From positions 1 through 41,836 of the forward strand of contig LNDQ01000068.1 in assembly GCA_001464695.1 (NCBI GenBank): a DNA stretch of 41,836 bases, written 5' to 3'. The number at the start of each line of letters is the position of its first letter. Position 1 is the stretch's first letter. Under the pieces are notes generated by a model. That model was given only the letters and a program-made list of their open reading frames with translations, made no database searches and was not told the DNA's origin. The DNA is from Betaproteobacteria bacterium Ga0077523. Lineage in GTDB: Bacteria > Pseudomonadota > Gammaproteobacteria > Burkholderiales > Ga0077523. The position numbers were made by a program, and so were the translations under genes. This document shows, piece after piece, positions 31,955 through 39,279 of the stretch.

Positions 31955-33649
31955 ATGTCTGACTTGCGACCCGTCATCCTCGCCGTCGACGACGAGCCGG
32001 AAGTCTCGCGTGCCGTGGCGCGCGATCTGCGCGAAGCCTACGGCGAACACTACCGCATCCTGCGCGCCGAGTCGGCACTCACGGCCATGGAGACCTTGAC
32101 GGAACTCCGGTTGCGCAACGACACCGTTGCGTTGCTGCTCTCGGACCAGCGCATGCCCGAGATGAGCGGCGTCGAGTTCCTCGAGCAGGCCTCCAAGCTG
32201 TTCCCCGCCGCTCGCCGGGTCCTGCTCACGGCGTACACCGACACCGAAGCGGCGATCCGTGCGATCAATCGGGTGCGCCTCGACTATTACCTGATGAAAC
32301 CGTGGCATCCGCCGGAGCAGAATCTCTATCCGGTGCTGGGCGACCTCCTCGAAGATTGGCGCTCCACGCAGAAGCCGCAGTTCCGCGGCGTGCAGCTCAT
32401 CGATCATCGCTGGTCGCCGCTCGGCCATGAGCTGCGTGAGTTTCTCTCCGGCAATCACGTGCCCTATCGGTGGCTCGACGTCGAGCACGATCCGGAAGCC
32501 CAGCGCGTCATCGACCTGCTCACGCCCGAAGAGAAGACGGCGTGCAATGCGCCCAAGCTGAAGGGCCTGCCGCTGGTGGTGCTGCCCGACGGCACGCGCC
32601 TGCAGCGGCCCAGCCCGACCGTGCTGGCAGAGCGTCTTGGAATCTCGACCCACAGCGCGACGCAGGTGTACGACCTCGTGATCGTGGGTGGCGGACCGGC
32701 CGGGCTCGCGGCCGCGGTGTACGGTGCCTCCGAAGGGCTCAAGAGCGCGATCGTCGAGCGCGAAGCACCGGGCGGCCAGGCCGGTACCAGTTCCCGCATC
32801 GAGAACTATCTCGGTTTCCCTTCGGGCTTGAGCGGCGCCGACCTGTCGCGCCGTGCCGTTGCGCAGGCGCGGCGCTTCGGGGCCGATCTGATTCTCACTC
32901 AGGCCGTCACGGGCTTGCGCGTGCAGGCGCCCTACAAGTTCGTGCAGTTGTCGGACGGCTCCGAAGTCGGCTGCCGTGCGCTGGTGATCGCGAGCGGCGT
33001 GCAGTATCGAAAGTTGCCGGCACCCGGCCTCGAGGAGCTGGCCGGGGTCGGTGTCTTCTACGGCGCGGCAACCACCGAGACCGCCGTATGCCAAGGCCAG
33101 GACGTGGTGATCGTCGGCGGCGGCAACTCGGCGGGGCAGGGCGCGATCTTCCTTGCGGACTACGCACGGAGTGTCACCATCATCGTGCGCGGCGCAGGGC
33201 TCGCGGCGACGATGTCGCGCTATCTCATCGATCGCATCGAAGGCACGGCGAACATCACCGTGTTGCCATACACGCAAGTGGCGCGGGTGAATGGCACCGG
33301 TCATCTGGAAACCGTGACGCTCGGCAACGTGCGTACCGGTGAAGAGGAGACCCGCGACGTCGCGGCGCTGTTCATCTTCATCGGTGCCGAGCCGCGCACC
33401 GACTGGCTCGGCGATTCGGCGCTGCGCGACGATCATGGCTTCATCCTCACAGGCCGCGACCTGCTGGTCGACGGCAAGTGGCCCTCGGTGTGGACCCTCG
33501 AGCGCGATCCGTTCCTGCTCGAGACTTGCATCCCCGGCGTGTTCGCGGCCGGCGATGTGCGCCATGGTTCGATGAAGCGGGTCGCCGCGGCCGTGGGCGA
33601 AGGTTCCATGGCCGTGTCGTTCGTCCACCAGTTCCTGGCCGACCTGTGA
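31955..33649 (+). CDS. Response-regulator receiver fused to a thioredoxin-reductase-like flavoprotein
   Basis: 564 residues. (1) Receiver, about 1-130: Asp12/Asp13, phospho-acceptor Asp64 (LLLSDQRMPEMSG), Thr92, Lys115. (2) A glutaredoxin-like alpha/beta segment, about 140-235, with no Cys at the usual active-site place. (3) An FAD/NAD(P)H oxidoreductase, about 238-560: FAD motif VIVGGGPAGLAAA, GGQAGTSSRIENYLGFP, NAD(P) motif VIVGGGNSAGQGA, and FAAGDVRHGSMKRVAAAVGEG near the end. The CATC-type disulfide of thioredoxin reductase is missing (GAATTETAVC instead). Databases often call such fusions thioredoxin-disulfide reductases, but that activity is not supported here. The stop overlaps the kinase start (GTGA). 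Confidence 0.9.
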   Translation: MSDLRPVILAVDDEPEVSRAVARDLREAYGEHYRILRAESALTAMETLTELRLRNDTVALLLSDQRMPEMSGVEFLEQASKLFPAARRVLLTAYTDTEAAIRAINRVRLDYYLMKPWHPPEQNLYPVLGDLLEDWRSTQKPQFRGVQLIDHRWSPLGHELREFLSGNHVPYRWLDVEHDPEAQRVIDLLTPEEKTACNAPKLKGLPLVVLPDGTRLQRPSPTVLAERLGISTHSATQVYDLVIVGGGPAGLAAAVYGASEGLKSAIVEREAPGGQAGTSSRIENYLGFPSGLSGADLSRRAVAQARRFGADLILTQAVTGLRVQAPYKFVQLSDGSEVGCRALVIASGVQYRKLPAPGLEELAGVGVFYGAATTETAVCQGQDVVIVGGGNSAGQGAIFLADYARSVTIIVRGAGLAATMSRYLIDRIEGTANITVLPYTQVARVNGTGHLETVTLGNVRTGEEETRDVAALFIFIGAEPRTDWLGDSALRDDHGFILTGRDLLVDGKWPSVWTLERDPFLLETCIPGVFAAGDVRHGSMKRVAAAVGEGSMAVSFVHQFLADL

Positions 33650-35034
33650 TCGGGCTCGAACTTCTCCGCGCCATGCCGCTGTTCAGCGGCCTTTCGGACG
33701 AGCGTCTCGACTGGGTCTGCCGTCGGCTCACCGACTTCGCCCTCGCCCCCGGTGAGGCGCTGATCCACGAAGGCGACGAGGGCGCGAGCTTCGTGGTCCT
33801 CATCGAAGGCTCGTTGCTCATCACCAAGCGTTCCAACGGCGTCGAGCTGCCGGCCGGTCGCCAGGATGCGCCGGCCTTCATGGGCGAGATTCCCCTACTC
33901 TCGGGGACGCCGGCTCAGGTCACGGTGCGCTCCGCCGGGCACAGCCGCCTGCTGCGCCTGGACGAGGACACGTTCCGCGAACTGATCGCGACCGACGTCA
34001 CCTTCAGCCGCACCATCTTCCAGACCTTGTCGCGCAGGGTGTCGGGTCTGGAATCGTTCGTGCGCCAGCGCGAGAAGCTGGCATCGCTGGGCACGCTGAC
34101 CGCCGGACTTGCCCACGAACTCAACAATCCGGCCGCCGCAGTGGCGCGCTCCACCGACCGCATGCGCGCGATCGCGCGCGATCTCGATACCGTCACTTGC
34201 GAACTGCATGAATCCGACCTCGCACCGGAGACCATGTACGCGCTGAAGGCGTTGAGCGATGCGGCCACCAGGGGACCGGCGCCCACCCGCTCGCCGATCG
34301 AGGAAAGCGATCGCGAACAGGCCTTCGGTGAATGGCTGGACAGGCAGCGGGTGCCGGACGCCTGGAAGCTCGCGCCGATCCTCGCGGCCTCGAAGCTCGA
34401 ACTGCCGGCGGTGCAGTCGGCGCTCGGTGACGCCGGCGACGCACTGGCGCCGGCAACTCGCTGGCTCGGGGCGACCGTGGAACTGGCGGCACTGGTGGAC
34501 GAAGCCAACCACGGTGCTTCGCGCATCTCCGACCTGGTGAAGGCCATGAAGTCGTATACCTACATGGACCAGGCGCCGAAGCAGGAGGTCGACATCCACG
34601 AAGGCATCGAAGCGACGCTCACCATCATGCGCCACAAGTTGAAGCACGGCGTCGAGGTGGTGCGGGAGTACGACCCGTCACTGCCGAAACTGTCGGTGTA
34701 CGGCTCGGAACTCAATCAGGTATGGACCAACCTGATCGACAACGCGTTGGACGCGATGGACTGCAAGGGCACACTGAGCATCCGCACGCGGCGCGATGGC
34801 GGACTCGTCGTCGTGGAAGTGGGTGATTCAGGGCCAGGCATCCCGCCGGAAGTGCAGGCACGCTTGTTCGAGCCGTTCTTCACCACCAAGCCGGTCGGCA
34901 AGGGCACGGGCCTCGGCCTCGACATCACCTGGCGCATCGTCGTCAATCGCCATGGCGGTACCATCAAGGTCCATTCGAAGCCCGGCGATACGCGGTTCCT
35001 GGTGGTGCTGCCGATCGAACCGCAGGTTCACTGA
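33646..35034 (+). CDS. Histidine kinase with N-terminal cyclic-nucleotide-binding-like domain
   Basis: 462 residues, no membrane segment, so a soluble kinase. The N-terminal domain (about 5-125) has the CNB fold pattern (LLRAMPLFSGLSDERL, then GEALIHEGDEGASFVVLIEGSL, then FMGEIPLLSG). In the phosphate-binding cassette GE is kept (80-81), but the Arg that normally binds the cyclic phosphate is not seen (GTPAQVTV). HisKA has His157 (AGLAHELNNPAAA). The ATPase domain shows NQVWTNLIDNALDAM, DSGPGIPPEV and GKGTGLGLDI. A long spacer of about 130 residues separates HisKA helix 1 from the ATPase. GTG start coupled to the upstream gene; its likely partner is that gene's receiver. Confidence 0.9.
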   Translation: MIGLELLRAMPLFSGLSDERLDWVCRRLTDFALAPGEALIHEGDEGASFVVLIEGSLLITKRSNGVELPAGRQDAPAFMGEIPLLSGTPAQVTVRSAGHSRLLRLDEDTFRELIATDVTFSRTIFQTLSRRVSGLESFVRQREKLASLGTLTAGLAHELNNPAAAVARSTDRMRAIARDLDTVTCELHESDLAPETMYALKALSDAATRGPAPTRSPIEESDREQAFGEWLDRQRVPDAWKLAPILAASKLELPAVQSALGDAGDALAPATRWLGATVELAALVDEANHGASRISDLVKAMKSYTYMDQAPKQEVDIHEGIEATLTIMRHKLKHGVEVVREYDPSLPKLSVYGSELNQVWTNLIDNALDAMDCKGTLSIRTRRDGGLVVVEVGDSGPGIPPEVQARLFEPFFTTKPVGKGTGLGLDITWRIVVNRHGGTIKVHSKPGDTRFLVVLPIEPQVH

Positions 35035-35052
35035 ACTCGAGCGAGGATCCCG

Positions 35053-35310
35053 ATGCCCTGCACGCATCTCGACACCATTCGCAACGTCACCCCCAGCGGC
35101 CGCGGCTGCAAGGAATGCCTGGAGACGGGCGATACCTGGGTGCATCTGCGCCTGTGCCTTACCTGCGGTCACGTCGGCTGCTGCGATTCGTCGAAGAACC
35201 GGCATGCGACGAAGCACTTCCATGCCACACAGCACCCGATCGTGCGGTCGTTCGAGCCGGGCGAGCGGTGGGCGTGGTGTTATGTGGACGGCGAGTTTCT
35301 CGATCTGTAG
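35053..35310 (+). CDS. UBP-type zinc finger protein
   Basis: 85 residues, essentially one ZnF-UBP domain. Probable zinc ligands are Cys3, His5, Cys19, Cys22, Cys35, Cys38, Cys43 or Cys44, His51, His55 and His61 (LRLCLTCGHVGCCDSSKNRH, then ATKHFHATQHPI). In eukaryotes this domain binds the free C-terminal GlyGly of ubiquitin; bacteria have no ubiquitin, so the ligand here is unknown. It starts 18 bp after the kinase stop, so it is the third gene of the operon. It may bind a C-terminal peptide of the flavoprotein or kinase; this is inference only. Confidence 0.9.
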   Translation: MPCTHLDTIRNVTPSGRGCKECLETGDTWVHLRLCLTCGHVGCCDSSKNRHATKHFHATQHPIVRSFEPGERWAWCYVDGEFLDL

Positions 35311-35325
35311 CCGCCCCTGATTCCG

Positions 35326-35341
35326 GGTCATGGGCATGACC
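35326..35341. terminator. Possible bidirectional terminator hairpin
   Basis: GGTCATG-GG-CATGACC, a 7-bp perfect stem between the convergent UBP-finger and LysR genes. There is no U-tract on either side, so the assignment is tentative. Confidence 0.35.
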
Positions 35342-35380
35342 GGCGCGGCACACTGCGATACCGCAACCGCACCGGTTTGC

Positions 35381-36283
35381 TCAATCGAGCGACCGGAGCT
35401 CTCGCAAACGATCGATCAACCACCGGCCGGCCGGCCCGATCGCTTGATCGGCGCGATGCACGCACACCATCTCCAACGGATCCCCGTCTGGAGGATGGGG
35501 TTCGAGGGCGATGCGCTTCAGCCGCCCAGCCTCGATGTCGGAGCGCACCGCAGCCTTGGGCATGGTGCCGAAGCCCAGGCCGGCGAGCAGCAGCGCGTGC
35601 TTGGTGCCGAGGTCTGCGATGCGCCAAGTGTTCGCCGAATAGACATCGAAGTCGCGACCTTCACTCAGGTTGCTGCGATCGGTAAGGACGAGTTGCACGT
35701 GATCGCGAAGCTCCGAGCCGGGTATCACGCCAGGACGGCCAGCCAATGGGTGGGTAGGCGCCGCCACCGGGATGAGGGTCACGTGTGCAAGACCAATGGT
35801 GGGCATTCCCGGCGGCACCATGTTGGCGGCAGCCACGCCCAGAATCGACGAGCCCTCTCGCACCCGCGCAGCGACCGCTCCAAGCGCCTCCGCATACAGC
35901 CGCAGACGGACGGTGGGAAACGTGCTGCGGAAGTCGCGCAGGATCGCCGCCATTGCCTCGATCGGGAACAGCACTTCCACAGTGATCGACAGTTCCGGCT
36001 CCAGGCCTGCGGAAAGCGCCCGGGCCCGGGCGTACAGCTCGTCCGTACGGGCGAGGATCGCCTTGACGTCTTCGAGCAGCACCGCTCCGGCTGGCGTGAG
36101 GCGGGGCCGATACGCCTGGCGGTCGAACACTTCCAACTCCAACTGCTGTTCGAGCGTAGTGATGGCGTAGCTCACTGCCGATTGCACCCGTCGCAACCTC
36201 TTGGCGGCCGCCGAAAAGCTACCGGTTTCGGCGACCAGTGCGAGCACGCGCATTTGATCGAGGGAGAGCCGTTCGACGTTCAT
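35381..36283 (-). CDS. LysR-family transcriptional regulator
   Basis: 300 residues. Winged-helix domain: LSLDQMRVLALVAETGSFSAAAKRL, then VQSAVSYAITTLEQQLELEVFDR. An effector-binding domain follows (about 90-295). ATG at 36283. It is on the same strand as, and 124 bp downstream of, the small secreted-protein gene and the DoxX gene, so it may belong with them. Upstream, 36284-36407 shows no other feature. The target genes and effector are unknown. Confidence 0.9.
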   Translation of the reverse strand: MNVERLSLDQMRVLALVAETGSFSAAAKRLRRVQSAVSYAITTLEQQLELEVFDRQAYRPRLTPAGAVLLEDVKAILARTDELYARARALSAGLEPELSITVEVLFPIEAMAAILRDFRSTFPTVRLRLYAEALGAVAARVREGSSILGVAAANMVPPGMPTIGLAHVTLIPVAAPTHPLAGRPGVIPGSELRDHVQLVLTDRSNLSEGRDFDVYSANTWRIADLGTKHALLLAGLGFGTMPKAAVRSDIEAGRLKRIALEPHPPDGDPLEMVCVHRADQAIGPAGRWLIDRLRELRSLD

Positions 36284-36407
36284 CGAGCCGCGACAACCAT
36301 GGGACGGCCAAAGCTTCGAGGAAGCTCCGAAACGTGTCAACCGACCATGGTCCCGGCGGGCGACGGCGCGAAGTCGATGCTTCATGCAACCGGACTGGCG
36401 TGCCTCG

Positions 36408-36707
36408 TCAGCGGCTCCCTGGGTCGGCCAGCAGGATCGGATCCCGACGGGGTTGGACGGCGAAGACCGCAGCGGCCGCGTGCATCGGTGCGACATTGGT
36501 GCGCGGCATGGCCCGGACGGCCTCGTGCGAATGGTCGGCCGTGATCGGGAAAGTGGTCTTCGGGCTGCGCGGCTGCGCAGCTTCGATCCCGTTGCGAGGC
36601 ATGGCTCGGACCGGCGCGTATTCGGGATCGGCTGCCGGAACGGTGGTACCAAGCAGCGTGAGATGGAAGGCGAGCAATGCGACTGTGAGTGGCTTGCGGG
36701 TTGTCAT
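36408..36707 (-). CDS. Small secreted protein with repeated VRAMPR motif, unknown function
   Basis: 99 residues. A Sec signal peptide (PLTVALLAFHLTLLGTTVPA) fills about the first 25 residues. The short mature part has two copies of VRAMPRxN (after EYAP and after HSHEA) about 33 residues apart, and several His and Pro residues. I do not recognise the family. The start ATG has AAGGAA upstream. The gene lies 17 bp after the DoxX gene on the same strand, so the pair is probably one transcript. Confidence 0.65.
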   Translation of the reverse strand: MTTRKPLTVALLAFHLTLLGTTVPAADPEYAPVRAMPRNGIEAAQPRSPKTTFPITADHSHEAVRAMPRTNVAPMHAAAAVFAVQPRRDPILLADPGSR

Positions 36708-36724
36708 GTCAAAGTTCCTTTCGA

Positions 36725-37174
36725 TTAGAAGCGGGGGCTGGAATGCGCAGGTTTCGCAGGTGTAGTTGCTCTTGCGCCTGCTCGCCGCGGCGCCGACGCA
36801 GTCGCCGGCCGGGCAACGATCAGCAGCATCGCCCCTAATACGGCGACGTTCTTGAGGAAGTGCCATAGGTTGGCCTCGCTGCTGGCGGGGTCCCCGATCC
36901 AGAACGGGTGGAACAGCACCGTGACGGGAATGAGAAACACGGCGAGCGCCAACGCGGCCAATCGCGGACGCAGACCGAACATAAGCGCCGCACCGCCGAT
37001 CACTTCCGTAGCGATGGCGCTCGCCAACAACAAGGACGCGAACGGCAGTCCGGAGGCCGTCATTTCTCCAGCGGTGGCGACGAAGTTCGTCGCCTTGACG
37101 AGGCCTGCCGTGACGAACAGGGTGCCGACGAGCGCGCGGCCAACCGGCGGCAGAACAGAGTCGAGTGTTTGCAT
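36725..37174 (-). CDS. DoxX family membrane protein
   Basis: 149 residues with four hydrophobic segments. The opening VGRALVGTLFVTAGLVKATNF and the central LLLASAIATEVIGGAALMFGLRPRLAALAL are typical of DoxX/YphA/YqjF. The C-terminal tail is Ala/Arg/Pro-rich. Family members are inner-membrane proteins; some associate with oxidoreductases or thiol stress responses, but the role here is open. The ATG at 37174 has GGGAGA upstream. First of a probable two-gene transcript with the small secreted protein. Confidence 0.87.
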   Translation of the reverse strand: MQTLDSVLPPVGRALVGTLFVTAGLVKATNFVATAGEMTASGLPFASLLLASAIATEVIGGAALMFGLRPRLAALALAVFLIPVTVLFHPFWIGDPASSEANLWHFLKNVAVLGAMLLIVARPATASAPRRAGARATTPAKPAHSSPRF

Positions 37175-37262
37175 GTGAATCTCCCTAATTCCGGCGACGG
37201 GCTCCATGCCCGTGCAGGTGAGGAAGATTCTGGGGACTACCCGGCGCCGCAGAAACTCACGA

Positions 37263-37307
37263 AACGCCGATCGACTCCATCCAACGATTCGATGGAGTTA
37301 CGGCGTT
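37263..37307 (-). terminator. Two-part hairpin downstream of the FKBP gene
   Basis: Inner stem ACTCCATC / GATGGAGT (37274-37281 with 37291-37298) and outer stem AACGCCG / CGGCGTT (37263-37269 with 37301-37307), joined by small internal loops. It lies 50 bp past the FKBP stop on the minus strand. A likely transcription terminator, although the T-run is short. Confidence 0.5.
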
Positions 37308-37357
37308 CATGAGGGGGGCGGCCATGCCACGGCGCAATTTCCCGGCGCCCGACGTTG

Positions 37358-37699
37358 CTAGGCCACGCCGAGCAGCTCCACCTCGAACACCAGCGTCGCG
37401 TTCGGCGGGATCACTCCGCCGGCCCCGCGCGCACCGTAGCCGAGCCCCGGCGGAATCGTCAGCTTGCGCTTGCCGCCCACCTTCATGCCCTGCACGCCTT
37501 CGTCCCAGCCCGCGATCACCTGCCGCTGGCCGAGGCCGAAGACGAAGGGATCGTGGCGATCCTTGCTCGAATCGAACTTCGAGCCGTCGGTAAGCCAGCC
37601 GGTGTAGTGCACGGTCACCTGGCGGCCGGCGGTGGCTTCGTCGCCGTCGCCGACGGTAAGGTCGTCGATGATCAGGCCGGTGGCGGTGGTGTTGGGCAT
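37358..37699 (-). CDS. FKBP-type peptidyl-prolyl cis-trans isomerase
   Basis: 113 residues, a single FKBP domain with no signal peptide, so cytoplasmic. Active-site segments are [76 protein letters not shown]. All main aromatic and Asp residues of the FK506 pocket are present (Tyr, Phe, Asp, Val-Ile, Trp, Tyr, Phe). ATG at 37699. It is divergent from the PhyH-like gene, with a 101-bp gap. Standard length for the small FKBP group. Confidence 0.94.
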   Translation of the reverse strand: MPNTTATGLIIDDLTVGDGDEATAGRQVTVHYTGWLTDGSKFDSSKDRHDPFVFGLGQRQVIAGWDEGVQGMKVGGKRKLTIPPGLGYGARGAGGVIPPNATLVFEVELLGVA

Positions 37700-37800
37700 G
37701 GCGGTCTCGCTGTCGTGAGGAAGGCACGCATTGTAGACGGGCGCACGGTCCCGTATCGTCGCGGGGAACGCCACGAAGGCGCGTGCACGGAGATGACACG

Positions 37801-38649
37801 ATGAGCGCCACCTTGAGCGCGGCCGAACTCGACCACTATCGCGAGCACGGCTACGTATTTCCCCGCTATCGGTTGCCGGATGCGCTGCTGCAGCGCCTGC
37901 GCGCCGCCACCGACGGACTGCTCGCCACATATACCGACGTGGCGCAGGAGGATCTCGCCAACCCGCACATGATTCCGCCCACCACCGGACCGGACCTGAA
38001 TCCGTTCATGGCGGCGGCCCAGGACCCCGGTGTGCTCGATCTGGTGGAGCAGGTGCTGGGCCCCGATCTCATCCTGTGGATCACGCGCGTGCTGTGCAAG
38101 CCGCCGGCGATCGGACGGGAGGTGCCCTGGCATCAGGACGGCGAGTACTGGCCGATGCGGCCACTCGCGACGGCGTCGGTCTGGATCGCGATCGATCCGG
38201 TGTCGCCCGCGAACGGCTGCATGCGGTTCATTCCGGGCTCCCATCGAAGCCAGGAGCTCTATCGCCACCACGTGAGCGACCGCAAGAACCTGGTCCTCAA
38301 CCTGGAGCTCGATGCCGACCAGTTCGACGAGGCCACCGCGGTCAACGTGGAACTGGAGCCGGGCCAGATGTCCATCCACGACGTCCGGCTTATCCATGGC
38401 TCGCTCGCCAATACCTCGGGCCAGCGGCGCGCGGCGCTGATCATGCGCTACATGCCGGCGACGTCGCACTATGACCGCTCCCTGGTGCGAAGCCGCAAGG
38501 ACAACAGTCCGTTCAACATCTACGATCAGCCGTTGTGGCTGTTGCGCGGGGGCGATCGCAGCGGGCACAACGATCTCACTCACGGTCACGAACTCTGGAA
38601 GCAACGGTACGCCGGCGGCGTCGGCGTGGCGTCGGGAAGTGCCGGCTGA
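37801..38649 (+). CDS. Phytanoyl-CoA dioxygenase (PhyH) family protein
   Basis: 282 residues, Fe(II)/2-oxoglutarate oxygenase fold. The iron-binding triad is visible as His111-x-Asp113 ([10 protein letters not shown]) and distal His199 ([17 protein letters not shown]), with Arg209 or Arg210 for 2-oxoglutarate. [12 protein letters not shown] is the typical middle segment. Members hydroxylate varied small molecules; the substrate here is unknown. The ATG at 37801 follows GGAG at moderate spacing. The PIN-domain gene begins within or just after its 3' end, so they are probably cotranscribed. Confidence 0.92.
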   Translation: MSATLSAAELDHYREHGYVFPRYRLPDALLQRLRAATDGLLATYTDVAQEDLANPHMIPPTTGPDLNPFMAAAQDPGVLDLVEQVLGPDLILWITRVLCKPPAIGREVPWHQDGEYWPMRPLATASVWIAIDPVSPANGCMRFIPGSHRSQELYRHHVSDRKNLVLNLELDADQFDEATAVNVELEPGQMSIHDVRLIHGSLANTSGQRRAALIMRYMPATSHYDRSLVRSRKDNSPFNIYDQPLWLLRGGDRSGHNDLTHGHELWKQRYAGGVGVASGSAG

Positions 38650-39127
38650 CACTGGTTTGCCGGTCAAGGGTCAGGATGCCGTTGTCCGTCTCGTGCTGGA
38701 CACGAACGTCTGGCTCGACTGGCTGGTCTTCGCCGACGCTTCGGTGCAGGCGATTCGCGCCGGTGTCCAGGCGCGGCGGATCGAGATCGTGATGAACCCG
38801 CCGTGTCGCGACGAACTCGAGCGTGCACTGGGTTACTCCCTGCGGGGGGCAGTGGCGCCGGCCGACGTTCAAGCGCTCTGGATGGTGGAAGCGCTCGGCA
38901 TGGTCCGGCAGATCAAGGTCAACGGGGCCTCCGCGGCGACTCGACTGCCTCGGTGTCACGACCCCGATGATCAGAAGTTTCTCGAACTTGCCCTCGACGC
39001 GAGTGCGGATTTTCTGGTGACGCGCGACAAGGCACTCCTGGTGTTCGCGCGCCGCCGCTTCCAGCCACTGCCGTTTCGGGTAATGACGCCGCTGCAGTTC
39101 AGTGAAGTGCACACACCGTCGGCTTGA
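38639..39127 (+). CDS. PIN-domain protein, putative toxin-antitoxin RNase
   Basis: About 162 residues from the GTG at 38639, which overlaps PhyH by 11 bp; later TTG/GTG codons (38657, about 38692) are also possible, so the N-terminus is uncertain. The PIN core starts at VLDTNVWLDWLV (first Asp), with Glu in CRDELERAL, Asp in CHDPDDQKFLELAL and Asp in ADFLVTRDKALL, giving the full acidic metal site. It belongs to the group annotated as a putative toxin component (COG1569). No antitoxin gene is seen on either side, so the toxin role is unproven. Confidence 0.83.
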   Translation: MPADTGLPVKGQDAVVRLVLDTNVWLDWLVFADASVQAIRAGVQARRIEIVMNPPCRDELERALGYSLRGAVAPADVQALWMVEALGMVRQIKVNGASAATRLPRCHDPDDQKFLELALDASADFLVTRDKALLVFARRRFQPLPFRVMTPLQFSEVHTPSA

Positions 39128-39213
39128 AACGGGTCGCGCTCGCACCAACCTTCGCCGGGAATGCCCCATTTCAGGCTACCCACCCACCTCGCTGCTTGGC
39201 AATGGAAGCCCGT

Positions 39214-39235
39214 GCGCCCCAGGTTCCCTGGGCGC
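39214..39235 (+). other. Hairpin in the lon upstream region
   Basis: GCGCCCCAGG / CCTGGGCGC with one bulged C and a 3-nt loop, about 45 bp before the lon start. It may end the PIN transcript or lie in the lon leader. The rest of 39128-39279 holds a CCCCATTT sequence (39164) but no complete heat-shock promoter that I can see. Confidence 0.4.
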
Positions 39236-39279
39236 GGGGCCCAATGCGGTAACGAGAGCACACAAGAAAGGCGAATGCG

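Noticed and set aside
32464..33628. A long minus-strand open frame through the flavoprotein and dps genes
   Set aside because: It runs opposite two clear genes with good ribosome sites and family motifs; no domain is recognisable in the antisense product.
31955..33649. Calling the fusion a thioredoxin reductase
   Set aside because: The CxxC redox disulfide of thioredoxin reductase is absent, so only the FAD/NAD(P)H oxidoreductase fold is supported.
39123..39171. Sigma-32 heat-shock promoter for lon (CTTGAA at 39123 and CCCCATTT at 39164)
   Set aside because: The two boxes are 35 bp apart instead of about 13-17 bp, and no other -35 fits the CCCCAT box.
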